Below are positions 9,047 to 17,148 of a stretch of DNA of 32,887 bases, piece after piece. The notes beneath the pieces were generated by a model that saw only the letters and a program-made list of their open reading frames with translations, did not search any database and was not told where the DNA came from. Positions within the stretch are counted from its first letter, which is position 1. Every line of letters begins with the position of its first letter. The DNA is from Archaeoglobus sp. JdFR-22. Its GTDB lineage: Archaea > Halobacteriota > Archaeoglobi > Archaeoglobales > Archaeoglobaceae. The stretch spans positions 1-32,887 of the forward strand of contig MTMJ01000049.1 in assembly GCA_002010045.1 (NCBI GenBank). The letters are read 5' to 3'. Both the position numbers and the translations under genes were made by a program.

Positions 9047-9217
9047 CTATCTCCTGAATTTAAGATATTTCAATCCCCTGAGATAAACCCCAGGCAAAAC
9101 CAGTGAGAGGTGTAAAGCAAGGGTTTGCGGTTTCTCAAGGCTCAGGACAAAGAGTCCAACAGGCCATGCAAGCACTCCCAGAATTATTAAAATCATGCCG
9201 ATACTCTTCCTGTCCAT
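9047..9217 (-). CDS. Small two-helix membrane protein, 56 aa (unannotated type)
   Basis: ATG at 9217 and TAG at 9049-9047 enclose 56 codons. The product starts MDRKSIG, then a hydrophobic helix (MILIILGVLAWPVGLFVLSL), a short loop EKPQT, a second amphipathic or hydrophobic segment (LALHLSLVLPGVYL) and a basic tail (RGLKYLKFRR). This is a positive-out-of-helix layout typical of a small inner-membrane protein. A TATA box, GTTATATATTTAC (9248-9236), lies 25 nt upstream of the ATG, which fits a leaderless transcript. It fills nearly all of the 300-base gap between tyrS and hisS. I do not recognise a family and assign no function. Confidence 0.7.
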   Translation of the reverse strand: MDRKSIGMILIILGVLAWPVGLFVLSLEKPQTLALHLSLVLPGVYLRGLKYLKFRR

Positions 9218-9235
9218 TAAATTTTCTAAATCCCA

Positions 9236-9248
9236 GTAAATATATAAC
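9236..9248 (-). promoter_or_regulatory. TATA box of the small membrane protein
   Basis: GTTATATATTTAC on the minus strand is centred about 25 nt before ATG 9217, predicting a leaderless mRNA. Confidence 0.6.
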
Positions 9249-9280
9249 TTTATCTGAGTGCATATTGTTTCTGGGTTAAC

Positions 9281-9290
9281 TTTTTTAAAT
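9281..9290 (+). promoter_or_regulatory. TATA box of hisS
   Basis: TTTTTTAAAT is centred about 25 nt before GTG 9311, supporting that start and a leaderless transcript. Confidence 0.55.
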
Positions 9291-9310
9291 CAATCCCGGT
9301 AAAAAATCTT

Positions 9311-10567
9311 GTGAGCAAAATAGATAAAAAAGATAAAATAAGCAGACCAAGAGGAACGAGAGATATTCTCCCCGATGAAATGGAGAAGAGGAGAAGATAT
9401 GAATTAATCATGCGAGAAATCGCAGAGAACTATGGATACAGAGAGATTCAAACGCCTGTATTTGAAAACCTCGAACTTTTTACAATTAAATCTGGAGAGG
9501 ATATTATTGAAGAGATTTACAATTTCAAGGACAAGCATGGGAGAGAACTCGCTCTGAGGCCAGAACTGACTGCACCAGTTTTAAGAGCGTTTGTGAATGA
9601 ATGCTCGGTTATGCCAAAGCCACTGAGGTTTTATTATATAGCAAATTGTTTTCGTTATGAGAGGCCTCAAAAAGGAAGATACAGAGAATTCTGGCAGTTT
9701 GGAGTTGAATTGATTGGATCGGGGTCTCATCTCGCTGATGCTGAGGTTATTCTACTTGCATATAACATTTTAAGAGAACTGAAACTTGATTTTGAGCTTA
9801 AAATCGGGCATGTGGGATTGCTGAGACATTTGCTCAGAGAAATCGAGGAGGAGAAAGCATCAAAAATTATGCGTCTTATAGATAAGAAAGATGAAAAAGG
9901 ACTGAAAGAGCTTGTAAGAGAACCGAGCATACCAGCTGAGCTTGAGAAAAACATCTATGAGCTTATCGAGGCTGAAGGAAGTAGAGATGTAGTTGATGAT
10001 GTCAGTAAAATCATCCCGGATTATGATTTCTCTCAGATAAATAATCTGTGTGACGTTCTCGATGCTCTTGGTGTTGAATATTCCCTCGATTTTGGAATTG
10101 CAAGGGGTCTTGACTATTACACCGGGGTTGTCTTTGAGGTTTATGCAAAGAGTGGACTGGGGGCACAGAACCAACTCTGCGGGGGAGGAAGTTACAGGCT
10201 TGCCCACCTTTTCGGAGGGCAGGATATACCTTCGACTGGATTCGCCCTTGGATTTGACAGGATTGCAGAAATCTGTAAAATCAGTCCTGAAAAAAGAGAT
10301 ACTGTTGTTGTAATAAACCTTGGCTATGAAGCAGAGACACTCAAAATTGCTGAAACAATCAGAAATGAGATAAATAAAAGAGTAATTACTGACGTTATGG
10401 GTAGAAACCTCAAAAAACAGATGAGCTTTGCAAACGATGTGGGGGCAGACTACGTTGTTATTGTTGGAGAGAGGGAGATAAAACAGAACAGATTTGTGGT
10501 TAAGGATATGAGGACTGGGGAGCAGAAACTATTAAGCGTGGAGGAAATTGTGAGTTTACTTAAATGA
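9311..10567 (+). CDS. hisS: Histidyl-tRNA synthetase
   Basis: 418 aa class II synthetase. Motif 1 starts near RPRGTRDILPDEM, motif 2 is in YYIANCFRYERPQKGRYREFWQ, the histidine signatures are LDFGIARGLDYYTGVVFEVY and the GGGSYRLAHLFGG region, and motif 3 is in STGFALGFDRI. The last 90 residues form the anticodon-binding domain (VVVINLGYEA... DYVVIVGERE). The GTG start at 9311 is supported by the TATA box 25 nt upstream and by the basic lead-in MSKIDKKDKISRPRG. It is a single gene, convergent with the KaiC-family operon with only 27 bases between. Confidence 0.96.
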   Translation: MSKIDKKDKISRPRGTRDILPDEMEKRRRYELIMREIAENYGYREIQTPVFENLELFTIKSGEDIIEEIYNFKDKHGRELALRPELTAPVLRAFVNECSVMPKPLRFYYIANCFRYERPQKGRYREFWQFGVELIGSGSHLADAEVILLAYNILRELKLDFELKIGHVGLLRHLLREIEEEKASKIMRLIDKKDEKGLKELVREPSIPAELEKNIYELIEAEGSRDVVDDVSKIIPDYDFSQINNLCDVLDALGVEYSLDFGIARGLDYYTGVVFEVYAKSGLGAQNQLCGGGSYRLAHLFGGQDIPSTGFALGFDRIAEICKISPEKRDTVVVINLGYEAETLKIAETIRNEINKRVITDVMGRNLKKQMSFANDVGADYVVIVGEREIKQNRFVVKDMRTGEQKLLSVEEIVSLLK

Positions 10568-10594
10568 GGGATACAGCCAGCAGGTTATTTAGAA

Positions 10595-11275
10595 TCAGAA
10601 AATTTCTGCCTCTTCATGAACCACAATACCGTTTTCTGTGATAATATATGGCTTTGTTTTCCTCGAATGCTTAATTCTGCGCATCTTTATAACCTCCAGC
10701 CCCAGAGTTGGCTCTTCGAGTTCAACCCGTCTTACCATCTGGAGACAGATTGAACCGTCGCAGATGTATTCAAGTATTCCGTATTTCGAATAGGTCGGGT
10801 TATTCTTATCTGCTTCGGTTGTGATAAATGTCGTAATATTTGATTTTTTGAGGATATTTCTCAGAGTTGAGAGCATTCTGTATCTATCAGCATCATCAAA
10901 TAATGTCTCGAGAACACTTACTGTATCAATGAGCATTCTTGTGGCATTTGAATCTTCAATTATTGCTGGCAGGTCACTCTCCAGCTTTTCCATGCTTTTT
11001 TTCACTTCAGTTGCTTCAAGTCTTACTATCTGGGCTCTGTCACCAAACTGTGTCAAATCCATTCCGATACTCTTTGCATTTTCCATGATACTGTCTTCAT
11101 CCTCATCGAAACTGATTATTATACAGTTTTCACCATTCTTCAGCCCTTCATACACAAAGTGCAATCCAAGTGTTGTCTTTCCTGTGCCGAAAGAACCGAC
11201 AACCGAGACAATATGCCCTTCAGGAATACCTCCACCGAGCAGATTGTCAAGCCCTTCAATTCCTGTTGAGAGCAT
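10595..11275 (-). CDS. KaiC-like RecA-superfamily ATPase (intact)
   Basis: 226 aa, one KaiC domain: GIEGLDNLLGGGIPEGH, Walker A GSFGTGKTT (about residues 27-35), IIISFDEDED after the second strand, and a Walker B-like RMLIDTVSVLETL. KaiC-like archaeal ATPases act as switches in signalling and archaellum control (ArlH is one). It is the only protein of this operon with the full KaiC core, so it is the likely hexamer-forming ATPase. Its ATG shares a base with the stop of the gene before it (TGATG), so translation is coupled. It is the last gene of the six-gene operon. Confidence 0.88.
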   Translation of the reverse strand: MLSTGIEGLDNLLGGGIPEGHIVSVVGSFGTGKTTLGLHFVYEGLKNGENCIIISFDEDEDSIMENAKSIGMDLTQFGDRAQIVRLEATEVKKSMEKLESDLPAIIEDSNATRMLIDTVSVLETLFDDADRYRMLSTLRNILKKSNITTFITTEADKNNPTYSKYGILEYICDGSICLQMVRRVELEEPTLGLEVIKMRRIKHSRKTKPYIITENGIVVHEEAEIF

Positions 11276-12039
11276 CAAATCACCCTGACAAGCTTTGATA
11301 CAGTAAACCCTCTTTCAGGGTCAATTTTTACGCTGTACTTTATGATTCCTTCCCTCTCGAGCATGGGTAAAATTCCAATAAACTTTCTGAAGTAAAGCCA
11401 GCGGTAGATAGCTTCATCTTTTATAGACCATTCGAACACGAGAACGCCATCCCCCTGGTCAAGCAACTCTTCTTCTTTTTCTTTCTCGACAGAACCTGCG
11501 GTGAGTAATGACAGAAGTAAAATATCTTTCTTGATACAGAGCTTCTTTAAACCCTTTATCAAGTCTATGAGGTCATTCCACTTTATTTTATCTTTTGCAA
11601 TCCTTGCCAGGTCAGTAATAGAGTCGAGGAAGACTATGCTCTCGTTTTCGCAATTTTCAAATATATCCACGAGAAGGGTCAGAATGTTATCTGTCCCCTT
11701 TAATTCTTTAATGCCGAGCTTTTTATCTGTTATCCATCTGAGGGGGACGATACTTTCCCTGAAATAAGTTTCTGCAATACTCTGAATATCAATTCTGTCA
11801 GCCAATTCCTGACTTCTGGATTCTGAAAAAGTTAAGTTAATTTCCCTCTTAACTTCCTCAGATGTCTTCGTGATTGCAATGTATTTTATATTGAGGTTAT
11901 TTTTTAGATTATTCATCAAATAGGTCAGAGCAAATTCTCTTCCACCTGCTCCCACAACTTCCTGAAGAATAACAAGTCCGGGATAGAATCCCTGTATTTT
12001 TTTATCCAGAAATTCGATTTCTGTGGGAAATCTTATCAT
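11275..12039 (-). CDS. Degenerate KaiC-like protein without Walker A
   Basis: 254 aa with KaiC layout (EIEFLDKKIQGFYPGLVILQ at the N-terminus, IVFLDSITDLARIAKDK at the Walker B position). The P-loop is replaced by EVVGAGGREFAL, which lacks the Lys-Ser/Thr needed for nucleotide binding. The C-terminal part (LVFEWSIKDEAIYRWLYFRKF... GIIKYSVKIDPERGF) resembles archaeal HTR-like/KaiC-like signalling proteins. I infer a non-catalytic partner or scaffold for the intact KaiC next to it, with which it overlaps by one base. The family assignment is by fold pattern only. Confidence 0.72.
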   Translation of the reverse strand: MIRFPTEIEFLDKKIQGFYPGLVILQEVVGAGGREFALTYLMNNLKNNLNIKYIAITKTSEEVKREINLTFSESRSQELADRIDIQSIAETYFRESIVPLRWITDKKLGIKELKGTDNILTLLVDIFENCENESIVFLDSITDLARIAKDKIKWNDLIDLIKGLKKLCIKKDILLLSLLTAGSVEKEKEEELLDQGDGVLVFEWSIKDEAIYRWLYFRKFIGILPMLEREGIIKYSVKIDPERGFTVSKLVRVI

Positions 12040-12040
12040 A

Positions 12041-12628
12041 CTACTCTATAAAATTGAACTCGATGTAACAGTAATTATCGCCCTTGGAGGCACACATCTT
12101 GTCTTCGCCTTCAAGTTTAACGTTCAGTAAACCCTCAAGCATTCCCCAGATATATCCAAAAAGCATCCAGCACATTCCAGATTCTGCATTCTCTTCTCTG
12201 AGTCTTTTATATCCGTCAGCCTCAAAGGAATCGAAGATTGCAACAGCAACCCCTTTTCTACCAAAGTTGACTTTGAAATTCCCCCATCCAAAACCTCTCG
12301 ACCATATCTCGAGCATATTTCTTGCTATGAGAATTGCCTTCTCCCTTGTCAGCTCTCCTTTTTCCCTCTCATATTTACCTCTTATCCCTTTACCAGCTCT
12401 TAAACCTCCTTTTTTTGCTGCGTTCAGGATAAGTCCCCTTGCTGCCATCCCAACTATCCCTTTAAGCTCGAGATAAACTCCAATTAGAAAAGTATTGTAC
12501 ATCGAAGCAACCTGCGCTTTTTTAATGAATTCTACTTTTCCGTTTTTATATTCCATAAAAACTTCCGTTATTTTATCTCTATCCCATCCTGTAATATCCT
12601 CCTCTGTCAGAATCTCAAACGGCTCCAT
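12041..12628 (-). CDS. V4R-domain protein (Bet3-like fold)
   Basis: 195 aa. The C-terminal half matches the V4R small-molecule-binding domain: NFGRKGVAVAIFDSFEA, SGMCWMLFGYIWGMLEGLLN, and the closing Cys pattern EGEDKMCASKGDNYCYIEF. V4R shares its fold with Bet3/Trs33 subunits of TRAPP, the eukaryotic exchange factor for Rab GTPases, and occurs as a sensor in archaea. The N-terminal 60 residues are not recognised. ATG 12628 is chosen because GGAGTGAT precedes it; the GTG at 12637 is inside that SD. It is coupled to the roadblock gene upstream and the degenerate KaiC gene downstream, so I infer a ligand-sensing or GTPase-regulating subunit. Confidence 0.82.
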   Translation of the reverse strand: MEPFEILTEEDITGWDRDKITEVFMEYKNGKVEFIKKAQVASMYNTFLIGVYLELKGIVGMAARGLILNAAKKGGLRAGKGIRGKYEREKGELTREKAILIARNMLEIWSRGFGWGNFKVNFGRKGVAVAIFDSFEADGYKRLREENAESGMCWMLFGYIWGMLEGLLNVKLEGEDKMCASKGDNYCYIEFNFIE

Positions 12629-12633
12629 CGGTA

Positions 12634-13002
12634 TCACTCCTTCAATATCTCTCTAATTTTCCCACTTGCTTTTCCAAGTTCAAGCAATACAAGACCAAGA
12701 TTTGCTCTCGGACCTGTCATGGCAACAAGAAGAGCACGTGTTCCTGCCCCGGTTGCGATTATTTTTCCATTCTCCCCCTCAACAATAACTCTATCCGGGA
12801 AACCTTTTCCAAGTTCAGAAGTGGCAGTTTCAGCAGCACCAAGCATGGTTGCTGTCATTGCAGCAAAAGCTTCTGCATTAACGTTCTGAGATATATCTGC
12901 TGCGATAAGCAAACCATCTCTCGATACAATTGCTCCAGATTCCACATCCCCTGCGGATTTTAAATCTTTCAGGATTTTTTCAAGCATTTCTCTTAAGTTC
13001 AT
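12634..13002 (-). CDS. Roadblock/LC7-domain protein (MglB-like)
   Basis: 122 aa, a single roadblock/LC7 domain: SGAIVSRDGLLIAADI, AFAAMTATMLGAAETATSELG, RVIVEGENGKIIATGAG, ALLVAMTGPRANLGLVLLEL. Such proteins form homodimers that regulate small GTPases (MglB for MglA; CvnB in Streptomyces conservons; Ragulator subunits in eukaryotes). ATG 13002 follows GGTGGT and lies one base from the stop of the GTPase gene just upstream in the operon. That is the pairing expected for a GTPase and its regulator. Confidence 0.92.
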   Translation of the reverse strand: MNLREMLEKILKDLKSAGDVESGAIVSRDGLLIAADISQNVNAEAFAAMTATMLGAAETATSELGKGFPDRVIVEGENGKIIATGAGTRALLVAMTGPRANLGLVLLELGKASGKIREILKE

Positions 13003-13003
13003 C

Positions 13004-14146
13004 TCAACCACCTATCAGAAGATTGAGTAATGCATCAAGCACATCATAAACCCCCTCTTTTGACCTGGCAGACATTGGAACTACTACAGCATCATCTGGC
13101 AGATTCATCTTTCTTTTAATTTCTTCGGGGCTCAGGCAACCATCAATATCCTGCTTGTTCGCTGCAATAACATAAGGTAATCCAAACCTTGTTGTCTCTG
13201 CAAGCATCTCCTTTGCCCTCGGGAAGTCCTCTGGCTTTGTTGAATCAACGACTACAATCACTCCGAGTGCTTCCCCCCCTAGTATTTTCAACACAGGGTT
13301 GAACCTTTCCTGCCCCGGCGTTCCAAATATGTCAATTGAGAATCCCTTGTAATCCACATGCCCGTGGTCTAATGCAACTGTTGTACCGAGTCTGTCAACA
13401 GAGACAGCTTTTGTCGAAATTGAATGCACAAAGGTTGTCTTTCCTGAATTAAATGGTCCTGTTACAAGTATTTTGGGGATGTAGGCTCTCACGCCACCGG
13501 GTCTGAGTAATTTGAATAACACAGCTTTGTTCTTGACCTCCTTCCAGTCTGACTTCAGAATACCATAGTAGTGACCGAGAACAACTCTGTGGTGTATTCC
13601 ACCCACACTTATAACAGTGTTTGACAGTTCTTTGATTTTTTCAAGTACTTCCTGAGCATAGGGCCATGAGGTAAAACCGTATACAATCACTGCATCGTTG
13701 AGCATCGCATATTTATTCCAGCCGTTAACAAACTCGATTACATCCTCGCCAGAGATATCTATTATTGTTGAGAGAGAATTGAAAACAATCAGGTCATTCT
13801 CTTCAATGGCTCTGGTAATGACCCTATCAAGTTCTTTCAGGTCTGCAGGATTCTTTACAAAATACTTTTCTTCAGAGGATGCTCCAACATATGCTGAGTA
13901 TGCGTCAACAATGGAGAAAGAATCTTTTTCAATATCCCAGCCGAATTCCCTGAACCTGTTTTTTATAATCTCCGGGCTCATTGATGACACAATCAGGGCG
14001 CAACTGTTTCCGTTCTCAAGATTCTCGTAAAGTGTTTGGAGTGGAAATACATCTCCTTCAACCTCAGGGTCAATGAGGTATGTAACTGTTTTACCCCTCG
14101 GGACATCTCCCAGTAACTCATCCAGAACAGGAATTCCAATCTTCAT
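13004..14146 (-). CDS. Fusion of a degenerate KaiC-like domain and a small Ras-like GTPase
   Basis: 380 aa. Residues 1-215 follow a KaiC/RecA plan (IPVLDELLGDVPRGKTVTYL at the N-terminus, LIVFNSLSTIIDISGED at the Walker B position), but the P-loop position reads IDPEVEGDVF, so it should not bind ATP normally. Residues 220-380 are a GTPase of the MglA/CvnD/COG2229 group: G1 GPFNSGKTT (230-238), switch I GTTVALDHG (254-262), G3 DIFGTPGQE (272-280), G4 NKQD (330-333), G5 SARS (359-362). All G motifs look intact, including the Gln after TPG. It overlaps the upstream gene by ATGA and is one base from the roadblock start. The fusion ties the GTPase physically to the KaiC-like partners. Confidence 0.88.
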   Translation of the reverse strand: MKIGIPVLDELLGDVPRGKTVTYLIDPEVEGDVFPLQTLYENLENGNSCALIVSSMSPEIIKNRFREFGWDIEKDSFSIVDAYSAYVGASSEEKYFVKNPADLKELDRVITRAIEENDLIVFNSLSTIIDISGEDVIEFVNGWNKYAMLNDAVIVYGFTSWPYAQEVLEKIKELSNTVISVGGIHHRVVLGHYYGILKSDWKEVKNKAVLFKLLRPGGVRAYIPKILVTGPFNSGKTTFVHSISTKAVSVDRLGTTVALDHGHVDYKGFSIDIFGTPGQERFNPVLKILGGEALGVIVVVDSTKPEDFPRAKEMLAETTRFGLPYVIAANKQDIDGCLSPEEIKRKMNLPDDAVVVPMSARSKEGVYDVLDALLNLLIGG

Positions 14147-14787
14147 GTTTTCACCACAATAGCATTGTCCTGAACCTCAAATTCTTTCCAGTCTATTCTA
14201 ACAGAAGTATCCATATATCTCAGAAATCTCTGGTTATTTTCATCTTTAAGTTCTAAAACTCCATTGAACAATTGTTTGAGGGCTGCGATGGTTTTTTCAT
14301 CGTGCATACCTTCCTCAACGATGTAAAACGCAACCGCTCCCGTGGTTCTGATTCTGCTTGAGAATACATGGAGAAATCTGAGAACAGTCTGTTCATTCAA
14401 ATACATGAGAAGAGTAGATAGGGAATCGAACGCAACAACAACCTTTTTTTCATCTTTCAGGTATTCTTTAAACAGTTCATTTACCTTGACTGTAATTCCA
14501 GTCAGATCCATGACCGAGAGCCTTTTGATTTTCGGTTCATCGGGTAAATCCTGCATTGTCGTTTTTGATACACAATCTATAATTTTAAAGTCATCCACTC
14601 CCTGTGAGGAGAGCCAGTCTGCGATTTCTTCGGCAGGTGAACGCGTGGTTATAAAAATTCCACCAAATCCTTCGTTTATTTTCTCAAAAAACATATTTCT
14701 TATCAGTATTGTTTTACCGACGAGCGGGGGACCAATTATCATGAGATTGCTGGGTTTTCCGTTGATACTTAGAGATCCAGTTAACAT
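14143..14787 (-). CDS. KaiC/RecA-like ATPase, first gene of the GTPase operon
   Basis: 214 aa. It has the P-loop GPPLVGKT (about 19-26), a second strand with FITTRSPAEE, Walker B-like VVVAFDSLSTLLMYL, and a C-terminal strand pair seen in archaeal KaiC-like signalling proteins (ELKDENNQRFLRYMDTSV). It is shorter than true KaiC and lacks the usual N-terminal GIxxLD motif, so it belongs to a side branch (HTR-like or DUF7504-type; naming uncertain). A TATA box lies about 27 nt before the ATG. The stop overlaps the start of the GTPase fusion gene (ATGA). Confidence 0.78.
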   Translation of the reverse strand: MLTGSLSINGKPSNLMIIGPPLVGKTILIRNMFFEKINEGFGGIFITTRSPAEEIADWLSSQGVDDFKIIDCVSKTTMQDLPDEPKIKRLSVMDLTGITVKVNELFKEYLKDEKKVVVAFDSLSTLLMYLNEQTVLRFLHVFSSRIRTTGAVAFYIVEEGMHDEKTIAALKQLFNGVLELKDENNQRFLRYMDTSVRIDWKEFEVQDNAIVVKT

Positions 14788-14808
14788 AATTATGATAATG
14801 TAATTCTA

Positions 14809-14820
14809 CCTATATATCTT
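14809..14820 (-). promoter_or_regulatory. TATA box of the KaiC-GTPase-roadblock-V4R operon
   Basis: Minus-strand AAGATATATAGG is centred about 27 nt before ATG 14787, so the operon probably has its own leaderless promoter despite following the pilus genes on the same strand. Confidence 0.6.
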
Positions 14821-14851
14821 TTACCATGCATGTTATAGCACACTAAGGTTT

Positions 14852-17140
14852 TTACTGTATGAGTTCTCCGATACTGACTATGGGTTCAACTTCAACGTAT
14901 TTTCTCGTGAATATCCAGTCTGTATAGATGGGCCCATAATTTTTATGTTCAACAATCCCGATCTTATTGTAACCTGAGAGCTGATACTGACTGCCAACAT
15001 CTCTATCCCACATCAAAGAGTCGTCAATATACATCTTAAAGCTATCTGACTCTGCAATAATCTTTATTTTATACCAGTCATCACTTGAAATTGAACATGG
15101 AGAGTTATAGTACACCCAACCCTTGTCGCTATTACCTATATATGGTCTGAAGATGTCCTTATTTCCACCAGTGTATAGCTCAATACCCCACCAGTTTCCA
15201 TCGTCAACATAGTGGAGGAGGGGACCTCCAGCAGGTCTATCATCATACATGTATGCCTCAAGAATATAGGATGTCTCAAGCGATATTGTGTCATCGGGAA
15301 CTGCGAAATGTTTGAAATTTGTTGAACCAGATGGGCTCAGTTTAAGTGTCTTCTTCCCATCAAAAGTCTGCGCCTGAATGTTAGCATTAACTGACGTCCA
15401 GTCTGAGATATCTCCATCATCAAAATCATCAAAGAAATCAAAAACGGCTGTGCCATTGCTTTCTGTTGAGGCAGTACCGTTGAAATACATATAGATGGAC
15501 TTATTTTCGCCACTGCTCAGATCAAGATTGACCCATACATCCAGTGCTCCGGTGGAGGGTTGTTCTTCAATCCAGTGTGGAATCTTGCCTGCACTCTCTG
15601 TATACGGGTCGCTGACAAGACTCTCAAAAAATCTTATGCCACTTCCATCATCCTGCATCATATTAATAAGAGTGGAGTTAGTAATCAGAATCTCTACCGG
15701 ATAATCAGTCAAATCCTCACTGCCAGAGTTTTCAACATAAATCTTCAGTATGTGGATATTTGATGGTAACGTTGTATTGAGCAATACAGTTATGTAATCG
15801 AGGATGCTTCCAGCATATCCGTATACCTTGTACCAGTGCTTACCCTCAGCACTCTGAGAAATGCTTGTGGTTGCATATCCTGTATAATTTGTGGTTGCCT
15901 CAGTCGAATCTAAATTTGCATCACTGTTATTTACTGCAAATCTGACCTCAAAACCGGGCAGTGCTTCACCATTCGAGGAGATGTATGCATTTATTGTTTT
16001 GCTTGAGTATCCATCTGTTTCGGCAGGAGGACTTGATGTGAGAGTAATTGATACCGAGCTGTTGCTGCCTGTAGATGAAGTAACTGAAACATCATAACTC
16101 GTTATCTGCTCCGAGCTGCAATTTTCGCAGTTAAAATAAACTGTTCCAGTACCCGCATCTCCTGCACTGAATACTGTGTATACTTCACCATCAGAATCCG
16201 TGTATAGAGTGGATGGGCTTACACTCCCTATGGTTGAGTTAACAGTCACAGCCACACCCTCAACCGGGTTGTTGTATGAATCAAGCACCTTTGCTGCAAG
16301 CGTGACACTTTCACCGCTTTTAAGAGAAAAGTTATCCAGTGCATTGACTTTGATGATTCTAACTGGGCTGGAAGAGGTCGAGCTCAACTGGGTGCCTGAG
16401 TAGAGAGAAAGGTGCTTGAGGGTTAGCAGCATACTTCCATCTTTATGCACAGTTACTCTGTTACCATTCACCGTGACATCATAGTCGTCGAGATTTTCCC
16501 AGTATTCAGGATAAGCGCTGTCAAATGTGATTGTAAGGTTTTCTACAATTATCCTGCCTCCAGTCGATGATGGAACAGAGATTATACTGAGTGACTGAGT
16601 TGTTGAGATTGATTGAAAGCCCACATCGTAAAGTACAAAGTTGATTACGTCACCAAAAACACTCTGTTCAGACATGGTTATGTAGTTATTCCCTGCATAC
16701 TTGAAAATTGCAGTATTCTCTAAAATCAGAGTATTGTCTGGATAGAATACATAGTTGGGCGTTATTTCAATTCTATATGATGTAAAGTCACTGCTTCTGT
16801 TTATTTTAGTTCCATTTGCCAGAATTTCTGTATACTCCACCGTAACGTTAAAACTTCTGATGTTCATAGTTGTGGCTGTGGATTTTGGTGTTATCAGAAA
16901 AATATAATCGGGATAATCAACACCCATGTCAAAATTTATTGTCTTTGTTGAGGATGGCACGTCCTTCAGTTCATTTAGCTGACTTGTCAATTTTTTAATG
17001 TGGTCAGCTTCGACCTCCTTGCACACAGATGGAACGTAGGTTGTCTGCAACGCAGAAATTGAAATCATCAAAATCATCAGCATCAATACGAAACCGATAA
17101 GAGGTGATAAGCCCTTCTCATCCAGCTTTCGTGCCTTCAT
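14852..17140 (-). CDS. Giant type IV pilin-like adhesin with Big-like, DUF2341 and LamG-like regions
   Basis: 762 aa from ATG 17140, chosen because GAGGTGT precedes it by four bases; the ATG 12 bases earlier overlaps that SD. The N-terminus KARKLDEKG/LSPLIGFVLMLMILMIS is an archaeal prepilin signal: basic, Gly at the cleavage point, then the H-domain. After a pilin-like stretch (to about 250) come two Ig/Big-1-like domains (about 265-350, DSYNNPVEGVAVTVNS, and 360-455). A DUF2341-type region follows (about 465-575, YPVEILITNSTL, IPHWIEEQ), and then a concanavalin/LamG-like sandwich (about 575-760, DFFDDFDDGDISDWTS). It is third in an operon with the ATPase and GspF-domain genes. I infer a pilus-tip or surface-thread adhesin; the length is several times that of normal pilins. 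Confidence 0.82.
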   Translation of the reverse strand: MKARKLDEKGLSPLIGFVLMLMILMISISALQTTYVPSVCKEVEADHIKKLTSQLNELKDVPSSTKTINFDMGVDYPDYIFLITPKSTATTMNIRSFNVTVEYTEILANGTKINRSSDFTSYRIEITPNYVFYPDNTLILENTAIFKYAGNNYITMSEQSVFGDVINFVLYDVGFQSISTTQSLSIISVPSSTGGRIIVENLTITFDSAYPEYWENLDDYDVTVNGNRVTVHKDGSMLLTLKHLSLYSGTQLSSTSSSPVRIIKVNALDNFSLKSGESVTLAAKVLDSYNNPVEGVAVTVNSTIGSVSPSTLYTDSDGEVYTVFSAGDAGTGTVYFNCENCSSEQITSYDVSVTSSTGSNSSVSITLTSSPPAETDGYSSKTINAYISSNGEALPGFEVRFAVNNSDANLDSTEATTNYTGYATTSISQSAEGKHWYKVYGYAGSILDYITVLLNTTLPSNIHILKIYVENSGSEDLTDYPVEILITNSTLINMMQDDGSGIRFFESLVSDPYTESAGKIPHWIEEQPSTGALDVWVNLDLSSGENKSIYMYFNGTASTESNGTAVFDFFDDFDDGDISDWTSVNANIQAQTFDGKKTLKLSPSGSTNFKHFAVPDDTISLETSYILEAYMYDDRPAGGPLLHYVDDGNWWGIELYTGGNKDIFRPYIGNSDKGWVYYNSPCSISSDDWYKIKIIAESDSFKMYIDDSLMWDRDVGSQYQLSGYNKIGIVEHKNYGPIYTDWIFTRKYVEVEPIVSIGELIQ

Positions 17141-17148
17141 GATACACC

